Source: Rhodocytophaga rosea (GTDB taxonomy: Bacteria; Bacteroidota; Bacteroidia; Cytophagales; 172606-1). From it: a stretch of DNA of 64,000 nt. A program made the translations under genes and the position numbers. Where the stretch lies: NCBI RefSeq assembly GCF_010119975.1, contig NZ_CP048222.1:3738501-3802500 (forward strand). The letters are read 5' to 3'. The notes below the pieces were generated by a model. That model worked only from the letters and a program-made list of their open reading frames with translations. It had not been told where the DNA came from and searched no databases. This document shows positions 9,334 to 18,656 of this stretch, in pieces (position 1 is the first letter of the stretch; the number at the start of each line of letters is the position of its first letter).

Positions 9334-9495
9334 ATATCTGTTTCTCATCCGGATTGGAATCAGAATATAGATATCTCAACTAATTTTAACCAAAGGCAAA
9401 TGGTAAGCTCTTATTGACTATTCTTCAAATTGTAGGATTTTTCGTAATTGCCTGATGCTTTAATTTATACATTTGAGATAAAATATGTGTGTATC

Positions 9496-11079
9496 ATGAG
9501 CCAAACTACTTCTTCCAATAAGCTGTTTTTCCTGATAATTTGTTCTTGTTGGCTATCCGTTGTTTCATACAGCCAGACTATTACAACTCCAGGTACTTCT
9601 TCGCAAAATTATCAGCCGCCCGTTTTTACAGATAATGACCGGCTGAGTAAGATAAAAGAGATTCTACCCGCCATTGAAAATATCTATAAACAGTATGGAG
9701 AGCAAAAGCAATTCCCCGGATCAGCCTTTGGCGTTGTGGTAGATGGTAAACTGATTTATACAAAAGGATTTGGTTATGCTGATATACCTAAGAAGAATCC
9801 ATTTACAGCCTCATCCATATTCCGGGTTGCGTCTATCAGCAAAAGTTTTACGGCAATGGCTATTCTCAAACTGCGGGATGAGGGCAAATTACAATTGGAT
9901 GCACCTGCCTACCAGTATATTCCTGAGTTAAAACAAATAAAATACCTCTCCTCGGATGCACCAGCCATAACTGTCCGGGATTTATTAACGCATTCAGCAG
10001 GTTTTCCGGAAGATAATCCCTGGGGCGACCGTCAGCTGGCAGATACAGATGAGGAGTTACTCAATATGGTAGGGGCAGGTGTTTCTTTTTCTAATGTGCC
10101 TGGTGTCACGTATGAATACAGCAACATGGGATTCGCCTTACTGGGATATATCATTACTAAAGTTTCCGGCAAGCCCTATCAGCAATATATCACGGATAAT
10201 ATATTCAAGCCACTGGATATGACTCAAACCTACTGGGAATATACCAAAGTGCCGGCCACACAACTGGCACATGGCTATCGTTCAACGGCAAATGGCCAAT
10301 TCCAGGAAGAGGCTTTGTTGCATGATGGTTCGTATGGAGCAATGGGAGGCATTCTTACTACTGTGGAGGATTTAGCTAAATATATAGCATTACAGCAGGC
10401 TGCCTGGCCTCCAAGAAATGATGCGGAGTCAAAAGTGATGAAACGTAGTTCTATCCGGGAAATGCACCAGTTATGGCGGCTTGGAAGTCTCAATGCGAAG
10501 TATAAATATCCCAGTGGCCGTAATTGCGCTATGGTAAGTGGATATGGCTATGGATTGCGCATATCCAAAGACTGCGATAACGTAACTACTATTGGTCATA
10601 GTGGAGGCTTACCAGGATTTGGGAGCAACTGGGTAATATTGCCAGACTATGGAATTGGGCTGATCTATTTTAGTAATCTTACGTATGCGCCTGCTTCTAT
10701 TATAAATGTACAGGTAATGGATACTCTGCTTGCTCTCACAAAACTTCAGCCTTATACATTGCCTGTATCAGATATACTTGAAAAGCGCAAGAAAGAATTA
10801 ATCCAACTCCTGCCAGCATGGCAAAATGCCGCCAATACTGGCATTTTTGCTGAAAATTTCTTCCCTGACCATTCACTCGAGTACCGGAAAAAACAATCTG
10901 CCGATGTATTTGCAAAAGCCGGAAAGATCATTCGCATCAGAGAATTTATTCCACAAAATCAGCTGAGAGGCAGTTTTATTATGGAAGGCGAGAAAGCAAA
11001 TATTGGTATCTATTTTACGCTAACCCCAGAAAAAAATCCGCTGATCCAGGAGTTACACATTAGTGAGTTGCCTAGATAG
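9496..11079 (+). CDS. Serine hydrolase, class C beta-lactamase/penicillin-binding-protein fold, secreted
   Basis: A 527-residue protein starting at ATG 9496. A TTG 16 codons upstream is in frame but precedes no leader. The signal peptide ends near SVVSYSQ. The beta-lactamase-related domain shows the three active-site motifs: S-I-S-K (nucleophile Ser113, Lys116), Y-S-N (Tyr208) and H-S-G (His368). The family includes esterases, D-aminopeptidases and DD-peptidases. The extra C-terminal region (about 410-527) is seen in esterase-like members. It is probably periplasmic. The substrate is unknown, and antibiotic hydrolysis should not be assumed. Confidence 0.93.
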   Translation: MSQTTSSNKLFFLIICSCWLSVVSYSQTITTPGTSSQNYQPPVFTDNDRLSKIKEILPAIENIYKQYGEQKQFPGSAFGVVVDGKLIYTKGFGYADIPKKNPFTASSIFRVASISKSFTAMAILKLRDEGKLQLDAPAYQYIPELKQIKYLSSDAPAITVRDLLTHSAGFPEDNPWGDRQLADTDEELLNMVGAGVSFSNVPGVTYEYSNMGFALLGYIITKVSGKPYQQYITDNIFKPLDMTQTYWEYTKVPATQLAHGYRSTANGQFQEEALLHDGSYGAMGGILTTVEDLAKYIALQQAAWPPRNDAESKVMKRSSIREMHQLWRLGSLNAKYKYPSGRNCAMVSGYGYGLRISKDCDNVTTIGHSGGLPGFGSNWVILPDYGIGLIYFSNLTYAPASIINVQVMDTLLALTKLQPYTLPVSDILEKRKKELIQLLPAWQNAANTGIFAENFFPDHSLEYRKKQSADVFAKAGKIIRIREFIPQNQLRGSFIMEGEKANIGIYFTLTPEKNPLIQELHISELPR

Positions 11080-11193
11080 CAGCTTGCACATTGTCTCAGT
11101 TTACATAAGTCTAGCTTTTTCATTTGTAGCTCCAGTCTACATTTCAATGCTATATACTTACACGATTTGGATAATAGAATATGTATTTAAAAA

Positions 11194-11211
11194 TTTTAGA
11201 TTAACCTAAAA
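11194..11211. promoter_or_regulatory. Operator-like palindrome 1 upstream of TonB receptor
   Basis: The 18-bp sequence TTTTAGATTAACCTAAAA is an imperfect palindrome (16 of 18 positions symmetric) centred on TTAA. It resembles the TTAGG/CCTAA half-sites of DtxR/MntR-type metal regulators. It lies 76 bp before the start codon of the receptor gene. The regulator assignment is inference. Confidence 0.4.
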
Positions 11212-11217
11212 AATATA

Positions 11218-11232
11218 TTTAGTAATACTAAA
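11218..11232. promoter_or_regulatory. Operator-like palindrome 2 upstream of TonB receptor
   Basis: A perfect 7-1-7 palindrome, TTTAGTAATACTAAA, 54 bp before the ATG of the receptor gene and 6 bp after palindrome 1. A TATATTGC box at 11255-11262 could be a -7 element of the TAnnTTTG type. Two adjacent TTTAG/CTAAA palindromes suggest a metal- or iron-responsive repressor site. Confidence 0.4.
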
Positions 11233-11286
11233 CATTTTTTTAGGTAATAAATATTATATTGCACCCATATATCTAAAAAATGTAAG

Positions 11287-13485
11287 ATGAAAATATTTTG
11301 TACGCTATTAATCCTATTTTTAACTATAATATTTGCTCACGCACAATCAACAAAAGGTATTATCCAGGGAAAAATCAGCGCTGGAAATCAACCTATCCCA
11401 TTTGCAAACATCACATTAGAAAACACTCAGATAGGAAATACGTCCGATGAAAAAGGAATTTTTGAACTGAAAAATATAGAAGTAGGTAACTATAGGCTAT
11501 TGATTTCTGCGGTAGGATATGAATTATACAAAGCTAATGTAGTAGTAAAAGCTGAAGAAACAATCCGCTTAAAAGTTCAACTGAAAGAATCACAGCTGAA
11601 TCTGGATGAAGTGGTGGTGACAGGTACCATGAAAGAAACATTTATTAAAGACTCGCCGGTAAAAGTGGAAGTGATTACCCAGAAATTTCTGCAAACCAAT
11701 CCGACAAATAATGTAATAGAAGCGGTACAAACGGTAAATGGTGTTCAGGAGCAAATTAATTGCGGGGTTTGTGCCACCAACGACATTCATATTAACGGAA
11801 TGGAAGGCCCCTATACTTTAGTACTCATTGATGGGATGCCAATTGTGAGTTCGCTGGCTACGGTCTATGGGTTTAATGGGATTCCCACCGCGCTGGTTGA
11901 CCGGATTGAAATTATTAAAGGTCCTTCGTCTACCTTGTATGGAACAGAGGCGGTTGGCGGGGTAATTAATATTATTACCACAAAGCCTTCTAAAATGCCC
12001 ATCATCAATTTTAATATTTTTTACACTACCCATCGGGAATTAAATACAGATCTGGCTGTTACGCCCCGGATTAGTGATAAGATTACGACTACATTCAGTG
12101 CCAATTATTACCGCAACCAGTACCGGCTTGATAAAAATGAAGACAATTTTACAGATGTACCGCTTACAGAACGGCTATCTTTATTTAATAAATGGGTATT
12201 TGAACGGAAGCACAATCGCCAGGCAAGTGTGGCGGCAAGGTATTATACGGAGAATCGCTTTGGTGGAACCTTACAATGGGAGCCGGAACACAGAGGAAGC
12301 AGCCAGATTTATGGCGAATCTATCCGGACCAACCGCTTTGAATTGATTGGTACCTATCAACTCCCTATTAACCGGCAAAACCTGAGAATTGATTATTCTT
12401 ATAACCGGCATTTGCAGGATAGTTATTATGGACATACTTATTATAAAGCCGCCCAATCGGTGTATTTCGCAAATCTGGTGTGGGATAAATCTTTTCAAAA
12501 CCATGACTTGCTGGTTGGAAGCACTTTCCGGTATCAATCGTATGAAGACAATTCAGCTGCTGATACAGACGATAAACGCTTTGTACCTGGAATATTTATT
12601 CAGGACGAATGGAAATTTCGCCCAGGAAGCAGTTTATTAACTGGCGTCAGGCTGGATCATCATCAGAAACACGGATTTATTGTTTCTCCCCGTATTAATT
12701 TAAAACAAAGCTTAGGAGAATACACAACTGCCAGATTGAATGTCGGAACTGGTTTTCGGGTAGTAAATTTGTTTACAGAAGACCATGCCGCTCTTACTGG
12801 TGCCAGAACAGTAGTAATTGAAAATGACTTACAACCAGAAGCATCTTATAATGCCACGCTCAATTTAAATCAAGGCTATACTTTTGGAGAAAGTGCAGGT
12901 TCTGTAGATGTAGATATATTTTATACCTATTTTACCAATAAGATTATTCCAGATTACGATACAGATCCCAACTACATTTTTTATGATAACCTGGAAGGCT
13001 TTGGAATTTCCCGGGGGATTGCTTTTAATGTCCAACATACTTTCCTGTTTCCCCTGCGGCTGAATGCTGGGGCTACTTTGCAGGATGTGTATGAAATGAA
13101 AAAAGATGCATTAGGAAATAGATTAAAGGAGAGGCAGGTATTTACACCCAGATTATCAGGTACTTTTGTGGTGGGCTATCAGTTTAAGAAAGCAAATATT
13201 TCTGTGGATTATACTGGCCGGGTAATGGGGCCTCAACGGCTACCTGTATTTGAAAACCGGCCTACTCAATCACCCTGGTATAGTATTCAAAATGTTCAGA
13301 TTACCAAAGAATGGAAAAAAGCATTTCAACTATATGGAGGCATAAAAAACATCTGGAATTTCACACAAGACAGTCCCCTGATTAACTGGCAAACTCCCTT
13401 TGATCCCAGTTTTGATACAGCCTACGCCTGGGGACCTTTACAAACCCGTAGATTATATCTGGGCATGCGGTGGAATATCCGGTAA
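11287..13485 (+). CDS. TonB-dependent outer-membrane receptor
   Basis: A 732-residue receptor. It has a signal peptide (to about residue 20, FAHAQS), a carboxypeptidase-regulatory-like beta-sandwich (about 22-105, with GKISAGNQPIPFANITLEN), a plug domain (about 110-225, containing HINGMEGPYTLVLIDGMP and IEIIKGPSSTLYGTEAVGG), then a 22-strand barrel ending in RRLYLGMRWNIR. The plug has a CGVC pair just before the HINGMEG motif, seen in a Bacteroidota group of siderophore/metal-type receptors. It is not a SusC protein, being too short and without a SusD neighbour. Palindromic operator-like sites upstream fit metal-dependent control. The substrate is unknown; iron or another metal chelate is an inference. 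Confidence 0.92.
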   Translation: MKIFCTLLILFLTIIFAHAQSTKGIIQGKISAGNQPIPFANITLENTQIGNTSDEKGIFELKNIEVGNYRLLISAVGYELYKANVVVKAEETIRLKVQLKESQLNLDEVVVTGTMKETFIKDSPVKVEVITQKFLQTNPTNNVIEAVQTVNGVQEQINCGVCATNDIHINGMEGPYTLVLIDGMPIVSSLATVYGFNGIPTALVDRIEIIKGPSSTLYGTEAVGGVINIITTKPSKMPIINFNIFYTTHRELNTDLAVTPRISDKITTTFSANYYRNQYRLDKNEDNFTDVPLTERLSLFNKWVFERKHNRQASVAARYYTENRFGGTLQWEPEHRGSSQIYGESIRTNRFELIGTYQLPINRQNLRIDYSYNRHLQDSYYGHTYYKAAQSVYFANLVWDKSFQNHDLLVGSTFRYQSYEDNSAADTDDKRFVPGIFIQDEWKFRPGSSLLTGVRLDHHQKHGFIVSPRINLKQSLGEYTTARLNVGTGFRVVNLFTEDHAALTGARTVVIENDLQPEASYNATLNLNQGYTFGESAGSVDVDIFYTYFTNKIIPDYDTDPNYIFYDNLEGFGISRGIAFNVQHTFLFPLRLNAGATLQDVYEMKKDALGNRLKERQVFTPRLSGTFVVGYQFKKANISVDYTGRVMGPQRLPVFENRPTQSPWYSIQNVQITKEWKKAFQLYGGIKNIWNFTQDSPLINWQTPFDPSFDTAYAWGPLQTRRLYLGMRWNIR

Positions 13486-13523
13486 AAATTATAAGCAACT
13501 ATATTTCAAACAGTCTATAATAA

Positions 13524-13555
13524 AAAAGCCTGTACAAAACTTTGTACAGGCTTTT
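13524..13555. terminator. Bidirectional terminator between TonB receptor and dnaK
   Basis: Perfect 15-bp inverted repeat: AAAAGCCTGTACAAA (13524-13538), AC, TTTGTACAGGCTTTT (13541-13555). The A-run on the left and T-run on the right let it serve both convergent genes. Confidence 0.9.
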
Positions 13556-13573
13556 CGTATGGTTATGAATAAA

Positions 13574-15502
13574 TTATTTTCTGTTTTCTACTTCTTCGTA
13601 GTCAACATCGGTTACATCGGAATCTTTGCCACCATTGTTCGCTGACTGGTTTGTACCTGCATTAGGCTGGCCACCATCAGTTGGTGCGCCGGCACCAGCT
13701 GCATTATACATTTCTTGAGAAGCATTCTGCCAAGCTGCATTTAAGGCATTCATGGCTGAATCTACACCAACTAAATCTTTTGCACCATGTGCTTTCTTCA
13801 ATTCAGCAAGTGCACTTTCAATCGCAGTTTTATTACCTGCAGAAAGTTTATCTCCATATTCCTTCAACTGTTTCTCCGTCTGGAATATCAGTGAGTCTGC
13901 ATTGTTGAGTTTATCTATGCGTTCTTTCTCTTCTCTATCGGCTTGCTCATTGGCTTTCGCTTCATTACGCATTTTCTCAATTTCTGCATCTGTTAAACCC
14001 GAGGAAGCTTCAATACGGATCTTTTGTTCTTTACCAGTGCCTTTGTCTCTAGCCGATACATGCAAAATACCGTTGGCATCAATATCAAAGGTTACTTCAA
14101 TTTGAGGCACACCTCTTGGGGCTGGTGGAATACCATCCAGGTGGAAGCGGCCAATCGTGCGATTATCTCTCGCCATTGCTCTTTCTCCCTGCAATACGTG
14201 GATTTCCACAGAAGGCTGGTTGTCAGAGGCTGTTGAGAACACTTCAGATTTCTTAGTAGGAATCGTGGTATTGGCTTCGATCAATTTAGTAGATACGCCA
14301 CCCATGGTTTCAATACCCAAAGAAAGCGGAGTTACGTCGAGCAATAACACATCTTTTACCTCACCAGTCAATACACCACCCTGAATGGCGGCACCTACGG
14401 CTACTACCTCATCTGGATTTACACCTTTAGATGGCTTTTTGCCGAAAAATTTTTCCACTTCGTCCTGAATTCTTGGAATACGGGTAGAACCGCCCACCAG
14501 AATTACTTCATCAATATCAGCATTGCTCATGCTTGCATTTTTCATTGCTCTTTTGCAAGGTTCCAGCGTACGCTGAATTAGATCATCACATAATTGCTCA
14601 AACTTTGCGCGGCTTAATGAGCGAACCAAGTGTTGAGGAATGCCATCTATCGGCATGATATAAGGCAAGTTAATTTCAGTAGACGCAGAGCTGGAAAGTT
14701 CTATTTTAGCTTTTTCAGCAGCTTCTTTCAAACGCTGTAAAGCCATTGGATCTCTGCGCAGATCAATTCTGTGGTCATTCAGGAATTCCTGAGCCAGCCA
14801 ATCAATAATTTTCTGGTCGAAGTCATCGCCACCCAGGTGTGTATCACCATCCGTAGATTTTACTTCAAATACGCCATCACCCAGTTCCAGAATAGAAATA
14901 TCAAATGTACCTCCACCTAAGTCGAATACAGCAATCTTCATTTCCTGGTTTTTCTTGTCTAAGCCATAAGCAAGAGCAGCGGCGGTAGGTTCGTTAATGA
15001 TACGTTTCACATCCAGACCAGCAATCTGACCGGCTTCTTTAGTAGCTTGTCTTTGGGCGTCATTAAAATAAGCAGGTACCGTAATTACCGCCTCTTTTAC
15101 TTCGGTTCCCAGATAATCTTCAGCTGTAGATTTCATCTTCTGAAGAACCATAGCTGAAATTTCCTGTGGCGTATATAAACGGTCGCCAATTTTTACACGA
15201 GGTGTATCGTTATTCCCTTTTTCTACAGTATAAGAGATATTTTTCAATTCATTGGCAATTTCTGAATATTTTCTACCCATGAAGCGCTTAATGGACTGAA
15301 CAGTATTTTTGGGGTTGGTAATGGCTTGGCGTTTAGCAGGGTCACCCACTTTTCTTTCACCGTTACCATTGTCAAGAAATGCTACAATTGAAGGGGTGGT
15401 TCTCCGGCCTTCACTGTTAGGAATTACAACAGGCTCGTTTCCTTCCATTACAGCTACGCAGGAGTTGGTTGTACCCAAGTCAATTCCAATTATTTTTCCC
15501 AT
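13574..15502 (-). CDS. dnaK: Molecular chaperone DnaK (Hsp70)
   Basis: A 642-residue cytoplasmic ATP-dependent chaperone of full length. It starts [21 protein letters not shown] (phosphate-1 loop, split here by family convention). Further motifs are [34 protein letters not shown], the phosphate-2 loop [27 protein letters not shown], the linker [19 protein letters not shown], and the C-terminal [12 protein letters not shown]. It works with DnaJ and GrpE, neither of which is in the window. It is monocistronic, with a shared terminator downstream and a long upstream region that carries a TGACA/TGTCA palindrome. Confidence 0.99.
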   Translation of the reverse strand: MGKIIGIDLGTTNSCVAVMEGNEPVVIPNSEGRRTTPSIVAFLDNGNGERKVGDPAKRQAITNPKNTVQSIKRFMGRKYSEIANELKNISYTVEKGNNDTPRVKIGDRLYTPQEISAMVLQKMKSTAEDYLGTEVKEAVITVPAYFNDAQRQATKEAGQIAGLDVKRIINEPTAAALAYGLDKKNQEMKIAVFDLGGGTFDISILELGDGVFEVKSTDGDTHLGGDDFDQKIIDWLAQEFLNDHRIDLRRDPMALQRLKEAAEKAKIELSSSASTEINLPYIMPIDGIPQHLVRSLSRAKFEQLCDDLIQRTLEPCKRAMKNASMSNADIDEVILVGGSTRIPRIQDEVEKFFGKKPSKGVNPDEVVAVGAAIQGGVLTGEVKDVLLLDVTPLSLGIETMGGVSTKLIEANTTIPTKKSEVFSTASDNQPSVEIHVLQGERAMARDNRTIGRFHLDGIPPAPRGVPQIEVTFDIDANGILHVSARDKGTGKEQKIRIEASSGLTDAEIEKMRNEAKANEQADREEKERIDKLNNADSLIFQTEKQLKEYGDKLSAGNKTAIESALAELKKAHGAKDLVGVDSAMNALNAAWQNASQEMYNAAGAGAPTDGGQPNAGTNQSANNGGKDSDVTDVDYEEVENRK

Positions 15503-15621
15503 AATATATAATAGTTATAAGTGTTAAATATCATCGTTTATTATCCCTTTTCATTCATACGGGATAAGCACTACTGGTGTTTATCAATGTATATGCCAAC
15601 CGGAAACTAAGCCATCCAAAA

Positions 15622-15634
15622 TGACATATTGTCA
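15622..15634. promoter_or_regulatory. TGACA-TAT-TGTCA palindrome upstream of dnaK
   Basis: A 5-3-5 perfect inverted repeat 120 bp upstream of the dnaK start. It may be a binding site for a regulator of the chaperone gene. It does not match the CIRCE/HrcA element. The assignment is inference from position and symmetry. Confidence 0.35.
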
Positions 15635-15900
15635 GAGTTCATTCTCTTATCTGGCCAGATGCGTTAGTGGGACGATAAAAAGGAGGGAAATGGTAAAACT
15701 TGGTTAATTCATTACTCAAAAAAGGTATTTGCCAAACCGCTGTCAAGAAAAATTTTTCCTAAGAAAAGCAGGTTTCTTTTTCAGAATATTAACTGAGGGA
15801 TATGCTAGTAAATTTATCCTCATTAAATAGTATACACAGTGATCCTGAATCAACTGATTAAATTAATATTTGATATACAACTACTTAATAGGAGATTATT

Positions 15901-15999
15901 ATGATATCTATTTTATTTATGCATAGTTGTAAGCCTACTTTATCAGCAGAACTTGATATACTGAAAATAGATAATTCATTGATTAGAGAAATAAATTGA
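15901..15999 (+). CDS. Possible 32-residue small protein
   Basis: An ATG at 15901 follows AGGAG (15890-15894) at 6-nt spacing, an unusually good Shine-Dalgarno for this genome, and opens 32 codons to a TGA at 15997-15999. The product begins MISILFMHSCKPTL and ends LIREIN. No family is recognised. It may be a real small protein, a leader peptide for the downstream operon, or chance. Confidence 0.2.
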   Translation: MISILFMHSCKPTLSAELDILKIDNSLIREIN

Positions 16000-16236
16000 A
16001 ATAAGTGAAGGAAACTGTTACATAAAAATATGTAGAGTGAATATGTCACTTTTGTTTAAGTAATATGACAAAACACACTTATAAATTACAAAGCTTTTCT
16101 TATGTGAAAGTAACTGGCTGTTTCTCTGCATTTGATTTCAGTTAAATTGCAAAACTATAAAAATACAGGAGCAGACAGAGTGTAGTTGAAAGGCAAATGA
16201 AAGATTTTTTAGGGGGCTTTATCTTGTTAATATGTA

Positions 16237-17103
16237 ATGCTGTTTCATTCAAAAGAAAATATTATACCTATCAACTCTATGCAAGAAATTGAAATCGCAG
16301 AGTTGCGAAAATTGACAGAACTGATAAAGGAGAAATATAATTACGATTTTTCGAATTATGCCATGTCTTCTTTTAAGCGGAGAATACAACGGATTCTTGA
16401 ACTATATAAGCTTGCTTCAGTTGATGTGTTAATCAAACGCCTGACCGACGAACCTAAATTTTTTAAGGATTTTGTATCGGAAGTAACTGTGAACGTTACT
16501 GAAATGTTCCGTGATCCTTCTTTCTGGCGAGAATTACGAGACCATATTCTTCCTAATATTTTATTAAACCATAGTAACATTAGTATCTGGCATGCTGGCT
16601 GTTCTTCAGGGGAGGAAGTTTTTTCAATGGCTATTGTGCTTAAAGAAATGGGCGTACTAGATAAGACAAAAATTGTAGCCTCAGACATAGATACAGATAT
16701 TTTACAAAAAGCAAAATCTGGTGTGTACTCCATGAAAAATATGGAGCTTAACCAGAAAAATTATCTGCGTTTTCAGGGAACGAGCAGCCTGGATAAATAT
16801 TACCGGGAAGATAACGGAAAAGCTATTATGGATAAGTCGCTGGTAGAACAAGTATCATTCCGGGAGCATAATCTGGTAGCCAGTACTGCTTTCTCAAAAT
16901 TTGATTTGATTCTATGCCGGAATGTGATGATTTATTTTAATCAAACATTGCAGAACAATGTACTCAAAATGTTCCATGAGAGTTTGTTTAAATATGGGTA
17001 TCTGATTGTAGGTTCTAAAGAATCATTGATCTGGTGTGAAATTGCTAATAAGTTTATCGTAGCCAACAACGAGGAAAAAATTTACAAAAAGATAAAAGAC
17101 TAA
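16237..17103 (+). CDS. CheR-type protein-glutamate O-methyltransferase
   Basis: A 288-residue protein with the CheR N-terminal helical domain (about 20-85, containing YDFSNYAMSSFKRRIQR) and the SAM-binding methyltransferase domain (about 95-285). Visible motifs are VTEMFRDPSFWREL, IWHAGCSSGEEVFSM (SAM motif I), KIVASDIDTDIL and DLILCRNVMIYFN. CheR methylates glutamates on chemoreceptors. No receptor, CheA or CheW gene lies in the window, so its substrate here is unknown. An internal Met at 16279 (MQEIEIAELRKL) also fits the usual family start. It is the first gene of a co-directional cluster, with CheB 30 bp downstream. Confidence 0.93.
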   Translation: MLFHSKENIIPINSMQEIEIAELRKLTELIKEKYNYDFSNYAMSSFKRRIQRILELYKLASVDVLIKRLTDEPKFFKDFVSEVTVNVTEMFRDPSFWRELRDHILPNILLNHSNISIWHAGCSSGEEVFSMAIVLKEMGVLDKTKIVASDIDTDILQKAKSGVYSMKNMELNQKNYLRFQGTSSLDKYYREDNGKAIMDKSLVEQVSFREHNLVASTAFSKFDLILCRNVMIYFNQTLQNNVLKMFHESLFKYGYLIVGSKESLIWCEIANKFIVANNEEKIYKKIKD

Positions 17104-17133
17104 CCTAACATAATTGTCTGTAAAAACAGATAC

Positions 17134-17733
17134 ATGAGTCAATTTAAACTACATAATCAGTACAAAGCCATTGTTATTGGGGGGTCAGCTGGCAGTTTTC
17201 AGGTGATCAGTAAAATTCTGTCCAGCCTGCCCAAAGACTTTGAACTGCCTATCATCATGTGTTTGCACCGCCTGAAACATGTACGGCACGGATTTGTGGA
17301 GGCATTAAATATAAAAAGCAGTATTACTTTAGAAGAACCTGAAGATAAAGACAATATAAAAAAAGGTAAAATATACCTGGCTCCGGCTAATTACCATATG
17401 TCAGTAGAATTAGGTAATTCCTTTTCATTATCTACCGAAGAAATGGTAAACAACTCCAGGCCATCAATAGATATTACGTTAGAAACGGCTGCTTATGTAT
17501 ATAAAAACAAGTTAATAGGCATTCTTTTGTCGGGAGCTAATAAGGATGGGGCACTTGGAATGAAGAAGATAAAAGACAAAGGAGGGCTTACCATTGTGCA
17601 GGACCCAAAAGAATGTATGATTGATACCATGCCTACTTCGGCTTTAAAAGTAACCCAGATTGACCATATATTAACCACTCAACAGATTATAAGTTTTCTT
17701 CTGGAATTAGATAAAGTCTATAAACAAGCCTAA
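17134..17733 (+). CDS. CheB-type methylesterase without receiver domain
   Basis: A 199-residue catalytic domain only. The CheB catalytic triad is present: Ser18 in GGSAGS, His45 in CLHR and Asp138 in SGANKDGA. Other conserved segments are KGKIYLAPANYHM and the terminal DTMPTSAL. CheB removes methyl groups from receptor glutamates or deamidates glutamines. Classical CheB has an N-terminal receiver that controls it. The absence of one here, as in stand-alone Bacteroidota CheB proteins, means control must come from elsewhere. It pairs with the preceding CheR. The next gene starts 54 bp downstream. Confidence 0.93.
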   Translation: MSQFKLHNQYKAIVIGGSAGSFQVISKILSSLPKDFELPIIMCLHRLKHVRHGFVEALNIKSSITLEEPEDKDNIKKGKIYLAPANYHMSVELGNSFSLSTEEMVNNSRPSIDITLETAAYVYKNKLIGILLSGANKDGALGMKKIKDKGGLTIVQDPKECMIDTMPTSALKVTQIDHILTTQQIISFLLELDKVYKQA

Positions 17734-17787
17734 AACTCTGGTAATCTGTATCTTGAACGAAATGTCCATTTGAGTAATCGAAAATCA

Positions 17788-18612
17788 ATGAAAGCAATAA
17801 AGAAAAGTTTAAGTGTAGCAACGGTTATTCTCTTTGTGTTAGGCATTATAGTAATTGCTTACTTTTTGTATAATGCGCCTGCTGAAATGGCAGATACTCT
17901 AGCTATAAAGGAATTAGGTCAGCACACACAGATTAACAACATCTTCAGGCAAATCAGTATTCTGGTAGGGGTAGAGATTGCTATAGGCTTGTTAGCGATC
18001 GTTCTTTTAATTACCGCTCAGAATCAGGCCTTACAAGCCAAGCATGAGAACGCCACTACCCAAACGCTTTCTGATGTTTATACAGAAACAGAAACTAAGC
18101 AGCAAGTTGCTTTGTCGGAACGTATTTCTGCTGTTGAGTTGACTTTACAAAATGATTCTGCCGCTGACAATAAAGTAATACTTGAAAAGATATTGAATAA
18201 CGTTTGCAATGAGCTAGAGGCTTGTCAGGGAGCGCTGTATGTTACAAGGCAGCAACATCAGAAACGGGTATTAGAACTCACAGCCAGTTATGCTTATTAC
18301 TTTGCAGAAAGTAAAACGATTAGCTATGAATTTGGAGAAGGATTAATTGGACAGGTTGCTAAAGAAGGCAAAACAATTAACATCAGCACTATTCCTGAAG
18401 GATACATTACTATAGTTTCTGGTCTGGGAAGTTCTTCACCAAATCATCTGATCATAATTCCGCTGTTATTCGAAAATAGTGTAGCAGGAATACTAGAGAT
18501 AGCCTCCTTCAAAAAAATCACTAAAACTGACGAAGAGTATTTAAACGGCCTTGCACCTATACTGGGAAAAAGCTTAGCCAATCAACCACAGGCCATTGTG
18601 AATGCTGAATAA
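17788..18612 (+). CDS. Membrane-anchored GAF-domain protein
   Basis: From ATG 17788 the protein has 274 residues (a TTG six codons upstream is in frame). Two membrane helices, about 7-28 (VATVILFVLGIIVIAYFLY) and 55-77, flank a short extracytoplasmic segment. A helical linker follows, then a GAF domain (about 125-270) with LELTASYAYYF and EFGEGLIGQVAKEG. The GAF domain is clearly related to that in the next gene's product, which shares TASYAY and EGLxGQ. It has no output domain, so it may be a sensory partner of the phosphatase encoded next to it. The ligand is unknown. Confidence 0.85.
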   Translation: MKAIKKSLSVATVILFVLGIIVIAYFLYNAPAEMADTLAIKELGQHTQINNIFRQISILVGVEIAIGLLAIVLLITAQNQALQAKHENATTQTLSDVYTETETKQQVALSERISAVELTLQNDSAADNKVILEKILNNVCNELEACQGALYVTRQQHQKRVLELTASYAYYFAESKTISYEFGEGLIGQVAKEGKTINISTIPEGYITIVSGLGSSSPNHLIIIPLLFENSVAGILEIASFKKITKTDEEYLNGLAPILGKSLANQPQAIVNAE

Positions 18613-18656
18613 TTGTGTTCAAAATTTTAAGGTAACAAAATATTAACTGAGGAAAT

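Larger units (their letters stand above)
15503..16236. other. Long divergent intergenic region between dnaK and cheR (734 bp)
   Basis: This region should hold the promoters of both dnaK and the cheR-led operon. It contains the TGACA-N3-TGTCA palindrome at 15622-15634, a 12-bp palindrome GAAAAATTTTTC at 15747-15758, and a 32-codon frame with a strong Shine-Dalgarno at 15901-15999. No longer gene, RNA gene or IS remnant was recognised. Confidence 0.6.

Noticed and set aside
9496-11079. Antibiotic-resistance beta-lactamase
   Set aside because: The SxxK, YxN and HSG motifs are shared by esterases and peptidases of the same fold. Nothing specific to class C resistance enzymes was seen.
11287-13485. 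SusC-type receptor
   Set aside because: At 732 residues it is too short, has no SusD neighbour, and its plug motif fits metal/siderophore-type receptors.
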